Source: Haemophilus parainfluenzae
Lineage (GTDB): Bacteria; Pseudomonadota; Gammaproteobacteria; Enterobacterales; Pasteurellaceae
DNA: 64,000 nucleotides
Direction: 5' to 3'
Assembly: GCF_014931395.1 (NCBI RefSeq)
Contig: NZ_CP063120.1
Span: 1,657,501-1,721,500, forward strand
Shown: positions 27,824-36,587 of the stretch, piece by piece
Position numbering within the stretch: the first letter of the stretch is position 1
Layout: each line of letters begins with the position of its first letter
Made by a program: the position numbers and the translations under genes
The notes under the pieces: model-generated
What the model was told of the DNA's origin: nothing
Seen by the model: the letters and a program-made list of their open reading frames with translations, nothing else
Databases searched by the model: none

Positions 27824-28843
27824 TTATTTAATCGCTTTCACTAATTCTTTAACTAAGCTTGGACCGTGATAAATCAAACCTGAATAAACTTGTAACAATT
27901 CAGCACCCGCTTCAATCTTCTCTTGTGCATTTTGTACACCATCAATACCACCACTCCCAATAATCGGAATTTGCCCTTTCAGTTCTTGATGCAATCTTCG
28001 AATAATTTCTGTGCTTTTATGCTGTAACGGTTTTCCACTTAAGCCACCTTGTTGCTCAGCATTTTTCAAACCTGCGACGTTGTCACGTGAAATCGTCGTA
28101 TTCGTCGCAATTACCCCATCCATTTGATGACGAAGTAAGGTATCTGCAATTTGGACGAGCTCGCTCTCAGATAAATCAGGTGCAATTTTTACTGCAATCG
28201 GTACATATTTGTTATATTGCTCAGCTAATACTTTTTGACGCTGTTTTATACTTTGCAATAAATCATCAAAGTAATCACCATACTGTAATTGGCGTAAATC
28301 CGGCGTGTTCGGTGATGAAATATTTACCGTAATGTAATCCGAATAGTTATAGGCTTTATTTAGACAAAATAGGTAATCATCTTTACCCTTTTCAAGCGGT
28401 GTGACTTTGTTTTTGCCAATATTAATCCCAATTACGCCATCAAATTTTGCCTTTTTAACATTCTCGACCACGTAATCAATGCCATAATTATTGAATCCAT
28501 TACGATTAATAATCCCTTCCGCTTCCACTAAACGGAATTGGCGAGGTTTCGCATTTCCCTCCTGTGCCAAAGGCGTAACCGTTCCTACTTCAATAAAACC
28601 AAATCCCATCACACCAAATCCATCAATGGCTTCGGCATTTTTATCAGCCCCCGCAGCTAACCCAATAGGATTTTTAAAGGTAATGCCCATCACTTGCTTA
28701 GGCGTACCTTGTGGACAAGCCAAAAGCTGCTTCAATAAAAATTGACAAGGCGATTTACCCGCTAAATGCAATAATTTAATCACTAAATCATGGGCGGTTT
28801 CAGGATCAAGGGAAAAGATGGCTTTACGGATCAAAGAATACAT
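27824..28843 (-). CDS. pyrD: dihydroorotate dehydrogenase (quinone), class 2
   Basis: A 339-residue membrane-associated flavoenzyme that oxidises dihydroorotate to orotate in pyrimidine synthesis and passes electrons to quinone. The N-terminal amphipathic helices ([20 protein letters not shown]) are the class 2 membrane anchor. FMN-binding motifs are [34 protein letters not shown] (catalytic Ser/Asn region), and IIGSGGIDG. Length is the same as E. coli PyrD (336). It is the first gene of pyrD-rnm, with an upstream uptake-signal hairpin at 28881-28906 separating it from the peptide-binding gene. Confidence 0.97.
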   Translation of the reverse strand: MYSLIRKAIFSLDPETAHDLVIKLLHLAGKSPCQFLLKQLLACPQGTPKQVMGITFKNPIGLAAGADKNAEAIDGFGVMGFGFIEVGTVTPLAQEGNAKPRQFRLVEAEGIINRNGFNNYGIDYVVENVKKAKFDGVIGINIGKNKVTPLEKGKDDYLFCLNKAYNYSDYITVNISSPNTPDLRQLQYGDYFDDLLQSIKQRQKVLAEQYNKYVPIAVKIAPDLSESELVQIADTLLRHQMDGVIATNTTISRDNVAGLKNAEQQGGLSGKPLQHKSTEIIRRLHQELKGQIPIIGSGGIDGVQNAQEKIEAGAELLQVYSGLIYHGPSLVKELVKAIK

Positions 28844-28880
28844 ACTCGTTTATCTCTCAGGATAGTTCACTGTAAATGGA

Positions 28881-28909
28881 AAGTGCGGTTGATTTTACCG
28901 CACTTTTGT
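28881..28909. terminator. uptake-signal hairpin after the peptide-binding gene
   Basis: AAGTGCGGTT and ACCGCACTT face each other across a short loop, 66 bases after the oligopeptide-binding gene stop. The T run on the minus strand is short, so termination may be weak. Confidence 0.55.
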
Positions 28910-28974
28910 TGAAAAGTTGTGTTGCATTTTAAAATGAAAGCAAAGTATATGCAACGAAAGGTACTTAGATAACT

Positions 28975-30585
28975 CTACTTGCGAATATAAAGCTCCTTAG
29001 TATAAACATAATCCTGTGGATTATGCATTGGGAATCCACCTACTGCTGGATTAATTACTTTGATCAACGGTGAATAGAATATCGGGATTAGAGGCGTCTC
29101 TTCCGCAATAATCAGCTCTGCTTGACGATATAATTCAGCACGCGTCTTATCATTTAAAGTACTTTGTGCTTCTTTCATGATTTGATCAAATTTCTCATTC
29201 TTCCACAGCCCCACATTTTCGGGAGATGTTGAAACTAATGAATTAAGAAATGCTGATGGCTCATTATATTCCGCATCAATTGACATACGAGACAATTGGA
29301 AATTTCCCATATTGCGTTCGCCTAAATAGGTTTTCCATTCCATCGTACGTAATTTCACATCTGCACCTAATTGTTTTTTCCATTCTGAAGCTAACGCTAA
29401 CGCAACTTTTTCATGTGTCGCATACTTGTTATAAAAAATCTCAAACTGGAGCGGATGTTTTTCATTATATCCTGCATCATTTAATAATTTTTTAGCTTGT
29501 TCAACCCTTTCCGTTAATGGTTGACTCAACTCAACAATATTCGGCGCATTAAAACCATCGACTTCAGGTGGGGTTAATGTCGCAGCAGGTTTACGCAAGC
29601 CAATAATATGTTCTGCTATTAATGGTCGGTCTAACGTAAGATATAGCGCTTTGCGTACCTTTTCGTTATCAAATGGTGGTTTCGCCACATTGAACGTGTA
29701 GAATTCAGTCGTTAGTCTCGGGACCACAAGTAACGCGCTTGGCGTATTTTTCTGAATATGTGGTATTTGCTCCACTGGTATCCAAGTTAAATCCAATTCT
29801 TTAGCTTGGTAACGTTGATATGCTGAAGCCAAACTTTCTTGAAATAGATATTCTGAAGTATTAATGAGCGTCTTTTTATCATTCCAATAAAATGGGTTAC
29901 GTTCCGCTGTAATTTTCTCGTTAATTGTCCATTGTTTTAATTTATAAGCTCCATTACTCACTATATTTTGAGGGGTTGCCCATTTATCTCCAAATTGTGT
30001 CAATTTATGATGGGGAACAGGGAACATTGTTGGATATGCCAGTAGCTGTAAGAAGTAAGGTGTGGCTTGGGTTAGTTTGATTTCAAGTTGTTTATCATTA
30101 ATCGCCTTAATACCCAACGCACTTATAGGCTGTTTACCTTGCATCACATCTTCTGTATTTAAAACATGTGCTTTAGACAAATAACTGGCATTTGGACTAC
30201 CAAACTTAGGATCAACTGCTCGTTGCCAACCTAGCACGAAATCTTGAGCCGTTACCGGTGTACCATCTGACCATTTTGCATCACGTAATGAAAAAGTATA
30301 AATCTTACCATCGTCAGAGACTGTCCATTTCTCTGCCTGCGCTGGCTGTACTTGTCCATTTTCATCTAACCAAATTAATCCTTCAAATAAATCAATCACA
30401 ATTTGTGCAGCTGTATTTTCTTGCACCAATTGAGGATCAAGTGACCCGGGATCACTATGTGTATTTTGACGGAAAATCTGTGTTTCAGAAAGTGTTGTAC
30501 CAGCAGGCACAGTGGCTGTAAATGCTGTTGTTGAAAAAATGCCAAGCATCATACTGACCAGCACTGATGTTTTGTATGTTTTCAT
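28975..30585 (-). CDS. oppA: periplasmic oligopeptide-binding protein (OppA-like), orphan
   Basis: A 536-residue exported solute-binding protein of family 5. The signal peptide is MKTYKTSVLVSMMLGIFSTTAFTA; then come the family marks SDPGSLDPQLVQENTAAQI, YTFSLRDAKWSDGTPVTAQDFV and GWQRAVDP, and the usual C-terminal PIFYSPLIKVINPAVGG. It should bind short peptides in the periplasm and deliver them to an ABC permease. No permease or ATPase genes are adjacent, so it must share components made elsewhere or act alone (as MppA does in E. coli; analogy, not proof). AAGGAT is the ribosome-binding site. Confidence 0.88.
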   Translation of the reverse strand: MKTYKTSVLVSMMLGIFSTTAFTATVPAGTTLSETQIFRQNTHSDPGSLDPQLVQENTAAQIVIDLFEGLIWLDENGQVQPAQAEKWTVSDDGKIYTFSLRDAKWSDGTPVTAQDFVLGWQRAVDPKFGSPNASYLSKAHVLNTEDVMQGKQPISALGIKAINDKQLEIKLTQATPYFLQLLAYPTMFPVPHHKLTQFGDKWATPQNIVSNGAYKLKQWTINEKITAERNPFYWNDKKTLINTSEYLFQESLASAYQRYQAKELDLTWIPVEQIPHIQKNTPSALLVVPRLTTEFYTFNVAKPPFDNEKVRKALYLTLDRPLIAEHIIGLRKPAATLTPPEVDGFNAPNIVELSQPLTERVEQAKKLLNDAGYNEKHPLQFEIFYNKYATHEKVALALASEWKKQLGADVKLRTMEWKTYLGERNMGNFQLSRMSIDAEYNEPSAFLNSLVSTSPENVGLWKNEKFDQIMKEAQSTLNDKTRAELYRQAELIIAEETPLIPIFYSPLIKVINPAVGGFPMHNPQDYVYTKELYIRK

Positions 30586-30679
30586 ATAAAATCCTTATTA
30601 ACTAATATGGCGAAATGCCATTAATCATTCTATCAAAGGCAATAAAAGAAAAGATTGATATAGTTAACAAATTTGAAAA

Positions 30680-30709
30680 AAATACGGAATGTCTTAGACA
30701 TCCCGTATT
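30680..30709 (-). terminator. terminator of pepN
   Basis: AATACGG-ATGTC and GACAT-CCCGTATT form a hairpin about 30 bases after the pepN stop, followed by TTTTTT on the minus strand. Confidence 0.85.
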
Positions 30710-30735
30710 GAATTTATGAAGTATCTGTTCAGAGA

Positions 30736-33345
30736 TTATTGCAAGGCTTTTTCAATCTTCTCAAATAAATCTTTTGAGAGATCTTCAACAGCACTTAATC
30801 GTTCTAAGGCGCGTTTCATTAAGGTTTGACGTTGTGCATCAAAACGTGAGAAACGAATTAATGGCTCAATTAAACGTGCAGCCACTTGTGGATTTGTTTC
30901 ATTTAAACGAATTAAAACATCTGTTAAGAAACGATAGCCTGAGCCACTAATATGATGGAAAGCTTTTAAGTTGTGATTTGCAAAGCTACCCACTAATGAA
31001 CGTAAACGGTTTGGATTGTTGAAGTTAAAGCTTGGGTGATCCATTAATGCTTGTACAATTTCCAATACGTTTTCATCAGGACGAGTTGCTTGTAAAGCAA
31101 ACCATTTATCCATGACTAAGCCATCATGTTGCCATTTTTGTTCGAAATCCGCTAACAAGGCATCTCGACAAGATAATGCCGCTTTGGTTGCCATATTTAA
31201 TGCCGCCAACATATCTGTCATATTATTGGCATTATTGTAATGTTTTTGGACTACATTATTACCAAGATTGGTGTAAGCCAAATAACTTAAACAAAGATTA
31301 CGCATTGCTCGTAAGGCAATATCTTCTTGTGTTACTCGATAATCTTCAAGACGAATATGGGTGTAAATACGCAATAAATCTTCTTTTAAGTATTCTGCAA
31401 TTTGCACCAACATAAATTCTCTTGCAGCTGCAATGCCATCTGGATCAATCGTTTTAAAGCTTTCTGCAAACTCAATGTCTTTTGGCAAGGTCAGAATTAA
31501 TGTGGCTAATTCAATATCTTGTTCATAATTTTCCAATACATGCGCAAGTGCGGTCAAAACATCAGGTGAAATGTCAAAGGCTTCACCTTGTTGGAAATGA
31601 GCCACATTACGACGCAATTCTTGAGTAAACAGCATTTGTGCTGCATCCCAACGAGCAAATTGGTTATCAGCGAATTTAAGTAAACCTAATAACTGCTCTG
31701 TGGTGTAATCATAATCAAGTTTTACCGGTGCAGAGAAATCACATAATAACGCAGGAATTGGACGACCATAAATACCATGGAACTCAAACACTTGGTCTTT
31801 TTCTGTCACATTTAGCACATCGCTTAGCAACTCACCGTTATGCTGTAACATTTGTTTCGTGCCGTTGGCATCATAAAGTGCAATTTTCAATGGAATATGT
31901 AAGTTTACTTTTTCCATTTGGTCCGCAGTTGGCGGTGTGGATTGTGAAACCGTTAAACGATAAGTATGAGTTTGTTCATCATAGGCATCGCTAATCAATA
32001 ATTCTGGCGTACCTGATTGGCTATACCAACGACGGAATTGTGCTAAATCAACATCATTCGCACGTTCCATTGCAGACACAAAATCTTCACAGGTTGCCGC
32101 TTTACCATCGTTTTCAGCAATATAAAGTTGCATCCCTTTTTGGAAACCTTGTTCACCTAATAAAGTGTGCAACATACGAATCACTTCAGCCCCTTTTTCA
32201 TATACGGTCACGGTATAGAAGTTATTCATTTCAATGACTTTTTCAGGGCGAATTGGGTGTGACATTGGGCTTGCATCTTCGGCAAATTGCACCGTACGTA
32301 AGAATTTCACGTTATTAATACGATTGACTGCTCGAGAACCTGTATCAGATGAAAATTCTTGATCACGGAAAACTGTTAAACCTTCTTTCAAACTTAATTG
32401 GAACCAATCACGGCAAGTTACACGGTTCCCTGTCCAGTTATGGAAGTATTCGTGTGCAATCACACTTTCAATGGCAAGGTAATCATCATCGGTTGCTGTT
32501 TGTGGATTTGCCAACACAAATTTAGAGTTAAAAATATTCAACCCTTTATTTTCCATGGCGCCCATATTGAAGAAGTCCACGGCAACAATCATGTAAATAT
32601 CTAAGTCGTATTCTAAATTGAAACGGTCTTCATCCCATTTCATCGCTTTTTTCAGACTTTCCATTGCCCAAGAGGCACGATCAAGATTGCCACGGTCAAC
32701 ATAAAGCTCTAAAGCTACTTCACGACCACTTTTTGTCATAAAGGTATCTTGTAATAAATCAAAATCACCAGCCACTAAAGCGAATAAATAGCTTGGTTTC
32801 GGGAATGGGTCATTCCATTCAACCCAATGACGACCATCCTCTAACTCGCCACTTGCAATGCGGTTACCATTAGAAAGCAAGTAAGGATATTTAGTTTTAT
32901 CTGCGGTAATTTTGGTTGTATAGCGAGCTAATACATCAGGACGATCAAGCATATAGGTAATTTGACGGAAACCTTCTGCTTCGCATTGAGTACAAATGCC
33001 TTCACCTGATTGATAAAGCCCTTGTAAAGAGGTGTTTTGTGCAGGCTCTAGATTCGTCACAATTTCAAGTTCAAAATTGGCCGCACTTTGATTGGTTAAA
33101 TCTAACGTTAAACTTTCGTGGTCTTGATGATAATGTTTGAAATCTTTGCCATTAAATTTGATAGAAGCAAATTGGAAACCATGACCATCTAATCGTAGGT
33201 GTGTTGCTTCGTCGTTTAAACGTTGGAAGGTTGTTTTTGCAGTGACAACGGTATGGTTAGGATCTAATTGAAAATCAAGGAAAATATCCGTAACTGTAAA
33301 ATCAGGTTGTTTGTAATCTTTTCTATATTTCGCTTTAGCTAACAT
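30736..33345 (-). CDS. pepN: aminopeptidase N
   Basis: An 869-residue zinc metallopeptidase (M1 family) that removes N-terminal residues from peptides in the cytoplasm. The exopeptidase motif GAMEN is at 262-266 and the zinc site HEYFH at 298-302 with the third ligand E321 (KEGLTVF), nearly the same numbering as in E. coli PepN (870 residues). The C-terminal half is the usual helical superhelix. It is divergent from purE across 161 bases and ends at a strong terminator. Confidence 0.97.
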   Translation of the reverse strand: MLAKAKYRKDYKQPDFTVTDIFLDFQLDPNHTVVTAKTTFQRLNDEATHLRLDGHGFQFASIKFNGKDFKHYHQDHESLTLDLTNQSAANFELEIVTNLEPAQNTSLQGLYQSGEGICTQCEAEGFRQITYMLDRPDVLARYTTKITADKTKYPYLLSNGNRIASGELEDGRHWVEWNDPFPKPSYLFALVAGDFDLLQDTFMTKSGREVALELYVDRGNLDRASWAMESLKKAMKWDEDRFNLEYDLDIYMIVAVDFFNMGAMENKGLNIFNSKFVLANPQTATDDDYLAIESVIAHEYFHNWTGNRVTCRDWFQLSLKEGLTVFRDQEFSSDTGSRAVNRINNVKFLRTVQFAEDASPMSHPIRPEKVIEMNNFYTVTVYEKGAEVIRMLHTLLGEQGFQKGMQLYIAENDGKAATCEDFVSAMERANDVDLAQFRRWYSQSGTPELLISDAYDEQTHTYRLTVSQSTPPTADQMEKVNLHIPLKIALYDANGTKQMLQHNGELLSDVLNVTEKDQVFEFHGIYGRPIPALLCDFSAPVKLDYDYTTEQLLGLLKFADNQFARWDAAQMLFTQELRRNVAHFQQGEAFDISPDVLTALAHVLENYEQDIELATLILTLPKDIEFAESFKTIDPDGIAAAREFMLVQIAEYLKEDLLRIYTHIRLEDYRVTQEDIALRAMRNLCLSYLAYTNLGNNVVQKHYNNANNMTDMLAALNMATKAALSCRDALLADFEQKWQHDGLVMDKWFALQATRPDENVLEIVQALMDHPSFNFNNPNRLRSLVGSFANHNLKAFHHISGSGYRFLTDVLIRLNETNPQVAARLIEPLIRFSRFDAQRQTLMKRALERLSAVEDLSKDLFEKIEKALQ

Positions 33346-33431
33346 AATCTGCTCTATTTCTAAGAAAAAAACTCCTATTAGGATAAAATTTTATGACAAA
33401 ACTTGCAATGTAATTTTCAGTCTTTACTGCA

Positions 33432-33471
33432 TAGCAAACGATTGCTTAAAAGTGGTTGAATATGCTATTCT
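33432..33471 (+). promoter_or_regulatory. purE: PurR-like operator and promoter of purEK
   Basis: TAGCAAACGATTGCTT (33432-33447) matches the PurR consensus (ANGCAANCGNTTNCNT) except the first base. It overlaps a TTGCTT -35-like hexamer and is followed after 18 bases by TATTCT as a -10, 35 bases before the purE start. Repression of purEK by purines through PurR is known in enterics; here it is inferred from the site. Confidence 0.65.
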
Positions 33472-33506
33472 ACGCATCGTTTTTTATCAGATAAATTTTT
33501 AAAAAT

Positions 33507-34001
33507 ATGTCAAATACCGCACAAATTGCTATTGTTATGGGCTCTAAAAGCGATTGGGCTACCATGCAAGAAGCAACTCAAATTTTAGATGAACTCAATG
33601 TGGCATATCATGTTGAAGTGGTTTCCGCACATCGAACCCCCGACAAACTGTTTGAATTTGCTGAAAATGCACAAAAGAATGGTTACAAAGTGATTATTGC
33701 AGGTGCAGGTGGTGCAGCACATTTACCTGGTATGATTGCGGCCAAAACGCTTGTGCCCGTATTGGGCGTCCCTGTTAAAAGCTCTATGTTAAGCGGTGTT
33801 GATAGTCTCTATTCTATCGTGCAAATGCCTAAAGGCATTCCTGTCGGTACCTTAGCAATTGGCCCTGCTGGTGCAGCGAATGCAGGATTACTCGCCGCAC
33901 AAATTCTTGCTGGTTGGGATAATGCATTATTCGCTCGCCTACAAGCATTCCGCGAAAATCAAACTAATATGGTATTGGATAATCCTGATCCACGTACATA
34001 A
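33507..34001 (+). CDS. purE: N5-carboxyaminoimidazole ribonucleotide mutase
   Basis: A 164-residue enzyme of purine synthesis that converts N5-CAIR (made by PurK) to CAIR. Class I PurE motifs are visible: [10 protein letters not shown] at the start (phosphate binding), [24 protein letters not shown], and [22 protein letters not shown]. Length is normal. It begins the purEK operon behind a PurR-like site. Confidence 0.98.
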   Translation: MSNTAQIAIVMGSKSDWATMQEATQILDELNVAYHVEVVSAHRTPDKLFEFAENAQKNGYKVIIAGAGGAAHLPGMIAAKTLVPVLGVPVKSSMLSGVDSLYSIVQMPKGIPVGTLAIGPAGAANAGLLAAQILAGWDNALFARLQAFRENQTNMVLDNPDPRT

Positions 34002-34016
34002 AACACCTTTCAATTT

Positions 34017-34048
34017 GACCGCACTTTTTAAAGTGCGGTTGTTTTTTT
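34017..34048 (+). terminator. uptake-signal hairpin between purE and purK
   Basis: ACCGCACTTTT and AAAGTGCGGT face each other and are followed by GTTTTTTT, a full terminator pattern inside what should be one operon. It probably lowers purK expression relative to purE, or purK has its own promoter. Confidence 0.7.
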
Positions 34049-34071
34049 AGCTAGATTTGATGAGAAATTTT

Positions 34072-35160
34072 ATGCAAAACTCTACCCTCTATCCTACCGT
34101 TTATGTGCTTGGTAATGGTCAACTCGGCAGAATGTTACGTTACGCCGGCGCACCATTAGACATTCATGTTCAACCACTTGAGTTTAATGCGCCCGTATTT
34201 GATTTACCTAAAGATGCCATCATTACCGCAGAAATTGAACGTTGGGAAAAAACACCGTTAACTGAATTATTAGGTCATCATAAAAATTTCGTTAATCAGA
34301 ATGTTTTTGGCTTATTAGCTGATCGCCTTACCCAAAAATCTTTACTGGATGAACTCAAGCTCTCTACCTCGCCATGGTGTTTATTAAAAGATAAAACTCA
34401 ATGGACTGAAGTATTTAAAAACGTGGGCGAAAAAGTCGTGGTAAAACGTCGCACAGGTGGTTATGACGGTCGCGGCCAATGGATTATTACTGAAAGTAAT
34501 CAACGTGACATTACGGACGATTTATTTGGTGAAGTTATCGCAGAAAAATTCATTCCTTTTGATTACGAAGTGTCTATCGTGGGTGCAAGATTTAAAAACG
34601 GTGAAAAACGTTTCTATCCAGTGACACATAACCTACAGCAAAATGGTATTTTACGTTACAGTGTGACAGATATTTCATTCCCGCAACAACAAAGCCAACA
34701 AATTCAGGCTGAATCTATGCTTGGAAAAATCATGGATAAGCTTGAATATATCGGCGTAATGGCAATGGAATGCTTTGTGGTGGGTGATAAATTATTAATT
34801 AATGAACTTGCCCCTCGTGTGCATAATAGTGGACATTGGACACAACTAGGGTGCGCTATTAGTCAATTTGAATTGCATCTACGTGCTTTATTAGATTTAC
34901 CTACACCGTCATTACAACCTATTGCACCAAGTGTCATGGTCAATTTGATTGGTACAGAGCATAATCCACAATGGTTGAACACGCCTTTCTCCCAGTTACA
35001 TTGGTATGGTAAAGAAGTTCGTCCAGGTAGAAAATTAGGTCATATTAATATTACGCATCCTGATAAAACAATCATTATCCAACAGCTTGAAAAACTTCGT
35101 CACGAACTCCCTGAAGACTATCAATCCGATTTAAATTGGGCGATTAAGAAATTAAAATAA
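34072..35160 (+). CDS. purK: N5-carboxyaminoimidazole ribonucleotide synthase
   Basis: A 362-residue ATP-grasp enzyme that carboxylates AIR with bicarbonate and ATP to give N5-CAIR for PurE. The N-terminal nucleotide fold shows VYVLGNGQLGRMLRYAG; the ATP-grasp part has VVKRRTGGYDGRGQW and the INELAPRVHNSGHWT metal/substrate loop. I chose the ATG at 34072 (GAGAAA upstream) over TTG/ATG codons at 34057-34060, which lack a ribosome-binding site. It is separated from purE by a terminator-like hairpin. Confidence 0.97.
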   Translation: MQNSTLYPTVYVLGNGQLGRMLRYAGAPLDIHVQPLEFNAPVFDLPKDAIITAEIERWEKTPLTELLGHHKNFVNQNVFGLLADRLTQKSLLDELKLSTSPWCLLKDKTQWTEVFKNVGEKVVVKRRTGGYDGRGQWIITESNQRDITDDLFGEVIAEKFIPFDYEVSIVGARFKNGEKRFYPVTHNLQQNGILRYSVTDISFPQQQSQQIQAESMLGKIMDKLEYIGVMAMECFVVGDKLLINELAPRVHNSGHWTQLGCAISQFELHLRALLDLPTPSLQPIAPSVMVNLIGTEHNPQWLNTPFSQLHWYGKEVRPGRKLGHINITHPDKTIIIQQLEKLRHELPEDYQSDLNWAIKKLK

Positions 35161-35170
35161 TCGAAAAAAT

Positions 35171-35220
35171 AACCGCACTTTTTGATGAATATCTAAAAAC
35201 ATCAAAGTGCGGTTGATTTT
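35171..35220 (+). terminator. terminator of purK, uptake-signal pair
   Basis: AACCGCACTTTTTGATG and CATCAAAGTGCGGTT form an extended hairpin followed by GATTTTTATT, 10 bases after the purK stop. Confidence 0.85.
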
Positions 35221-35298
35221 TATTAGGTTCTTCTTGATAAAATCCATTGACTGAAGTATAAAATTACTCATCTCACAACACATACATAAGGAAAAGCT

Positions 35299-36489
35299 AT
35301 GTTTGAACATATCAAAGCGGCTCCGGCCGATCCTATCTTAGGCTTAGGCGAAGCATTCAAATCTGAAACACGTGAAAATAAAATCAACTTAGGTATTGGC
35401 GTTTATAAAGATGCACAAGGTACAACGCCAATTATGCGTGCGGTAAAAGAAGCCGAAAAACGCTTATTTGATAACGAAAAAACGAAAAACTATTTAACTA
35501 TCGATGGTATTGCCGATTATAACGAACGCACAAAAGAACTCCTTTTCGGTAAAGATTCAGAGGTCATTAAAGCGAATCGAGCAAGAACGGTACAAAGCTT
35601 AGGTGGTACAGGTGCATTACGTATTGCTGCGGAGTTCATCAAACGCCAAACCAAAGCACAAAATGTATGGATTAGTACGCCAACATGGCCAAACCACAAT
35701 GCCATTTTTAATGCAGTGGGCATGACAATTCGTGAATATCGTTATTATGATGCTGAACGCAAAGCCCTTGACTGGGAACATTTACTTGAAGATTTAAGCC
35801 AAGCAAGCGAAGGCGATGTCGTGCTTTTACACGGTTGCTGCCACAACCCAACTGGTATTGACCCAACCCCTGAACAATGGCAAGAATTAGCCGCACTTTC
35901 AGCGAAAAACGGCTGGTTACCACTCTTTGACTTTGCTTATCAAGGTTTAGCCAATGGCTTAGACCAAGATGCTTACGGTTTACGTGCTTTTGCGGCAAAT
36001 CATAAAGAATTATTAGTGGCGAGTTCATTCTCTAAAAACTTTGGTTTATACAATGAGCGTGTCGGTGCCTTTACCCTTGTGGCAGAAAATGCAGAAATTG
36101 CTTCAACTGCATTAACACAGGTGAAATCAATTATTCGTACACTCTACTCTAACCCTGCGTCTCACGGTGGGGCGACCGTAGCGACAGTGTTAAATGATCC
36201 ACAACTTCGTCAAGAATGGGAAAATGAATTAACTGAAATGCGTGAACGTATCAAAAAAATGCGTCATTTATTCGTTCAGTTATTAAAAGAATATGGTGCA
36301 GAACAAGATTTCAGCTTTATTATGGAACAAAACGGTATGTTCTCTTTCAGCGGCTTATCACCTGAACAAGTTGATCGCTTAAAAGAAGAATTTGCAATTT
36401 ACGCTGTTCGTTCTGGTCGTATCAACGTAGCTGGTATCACTGAAGACAATGTTCGTTATTTATGCGAAAGCATCGTTAAAGTGCTTTAA
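35299..36489 (+). CDS. aspC: aspartate/aromatic aminotransferase
   Basis: A 396-residue PLP-dependent class I aminotransferase that interconverts aspartate and oxaloacetate (with glutamate/2-oxoglutarate) and usually also accepts aromatic amino acids. Key elements are [16 protein letters not shown], the [12 protein letters not shown] loop, [13 protein letters not shown], and the PLP lysine in [14 protein letters not shown] (about residue 246) with the later substrate-binding Arg region. Length equals E. coli AspC (396). AAGGAAAA precedes the start. Confidence 0.96.
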   Translation: MFEHIKAAPADPILGLGEAFKSETRENKINLGIGVYKDAQGTTPIMRAVKEAEKRLFDNEKTKNYLTIDGIADYNERTKELLFGKDSEVIKANRARTVQSLGGTGALRIAAEFIKRQTKAQNVWISTPTWPNHNAIFNAVGMTIREYRYYDAERKALDWEHLLEDLSQASEGDVVLLHGCCHNPTGIDPTPEQWQELAALSAKNGWLPLFDFAYQGLANGLDQDAYGLRAFAANHKELLVASSFSKNFGLYNERVGAFTLVAENAEIASTALTQVKSIIRTLYSNPASHGGATVATVLNDPQLRQEWENELTEMRERIKKMRHLFVQLLKEYGAEQDFSFIMEQNGMFSFSGLSPEQVDRLKEEFAIYAVRSGRINVAGITEDNVRYLCESIVKVL

Positions 36490-36503
36490 TCAATAAAAAT
36501 AAG

Positions 36504-36533
36504 AAGTGCGGTTAAATTTGACCGCACTTTTTT
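36504..36533 (+). terminator. terminator of aspC, uptake-signal pair
   Basis: AAGTGCGGT and ACCGCACTT flank an 8-base loop and are followed by a T run. Confidence 0.85.
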
Positions 36534-36551
36534 ATTTCTACATATCAAAAG

Positions 36552-36579
36552 AAAAGGCAGATTTTACTCTGCCTTTTTA
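36552..36579 (-). terminator. terminator of the second adhesin gene
   Basis: AAAAGGCAGA and CTGCCTTTTT form a hairpin next to the adhesin stop; its minus-strand flank is T-rich. It is opposite in orientation to the aspC terminator just before it. Confidence 0.8.
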
Positions 36580-36587
36580 TCAAACAA

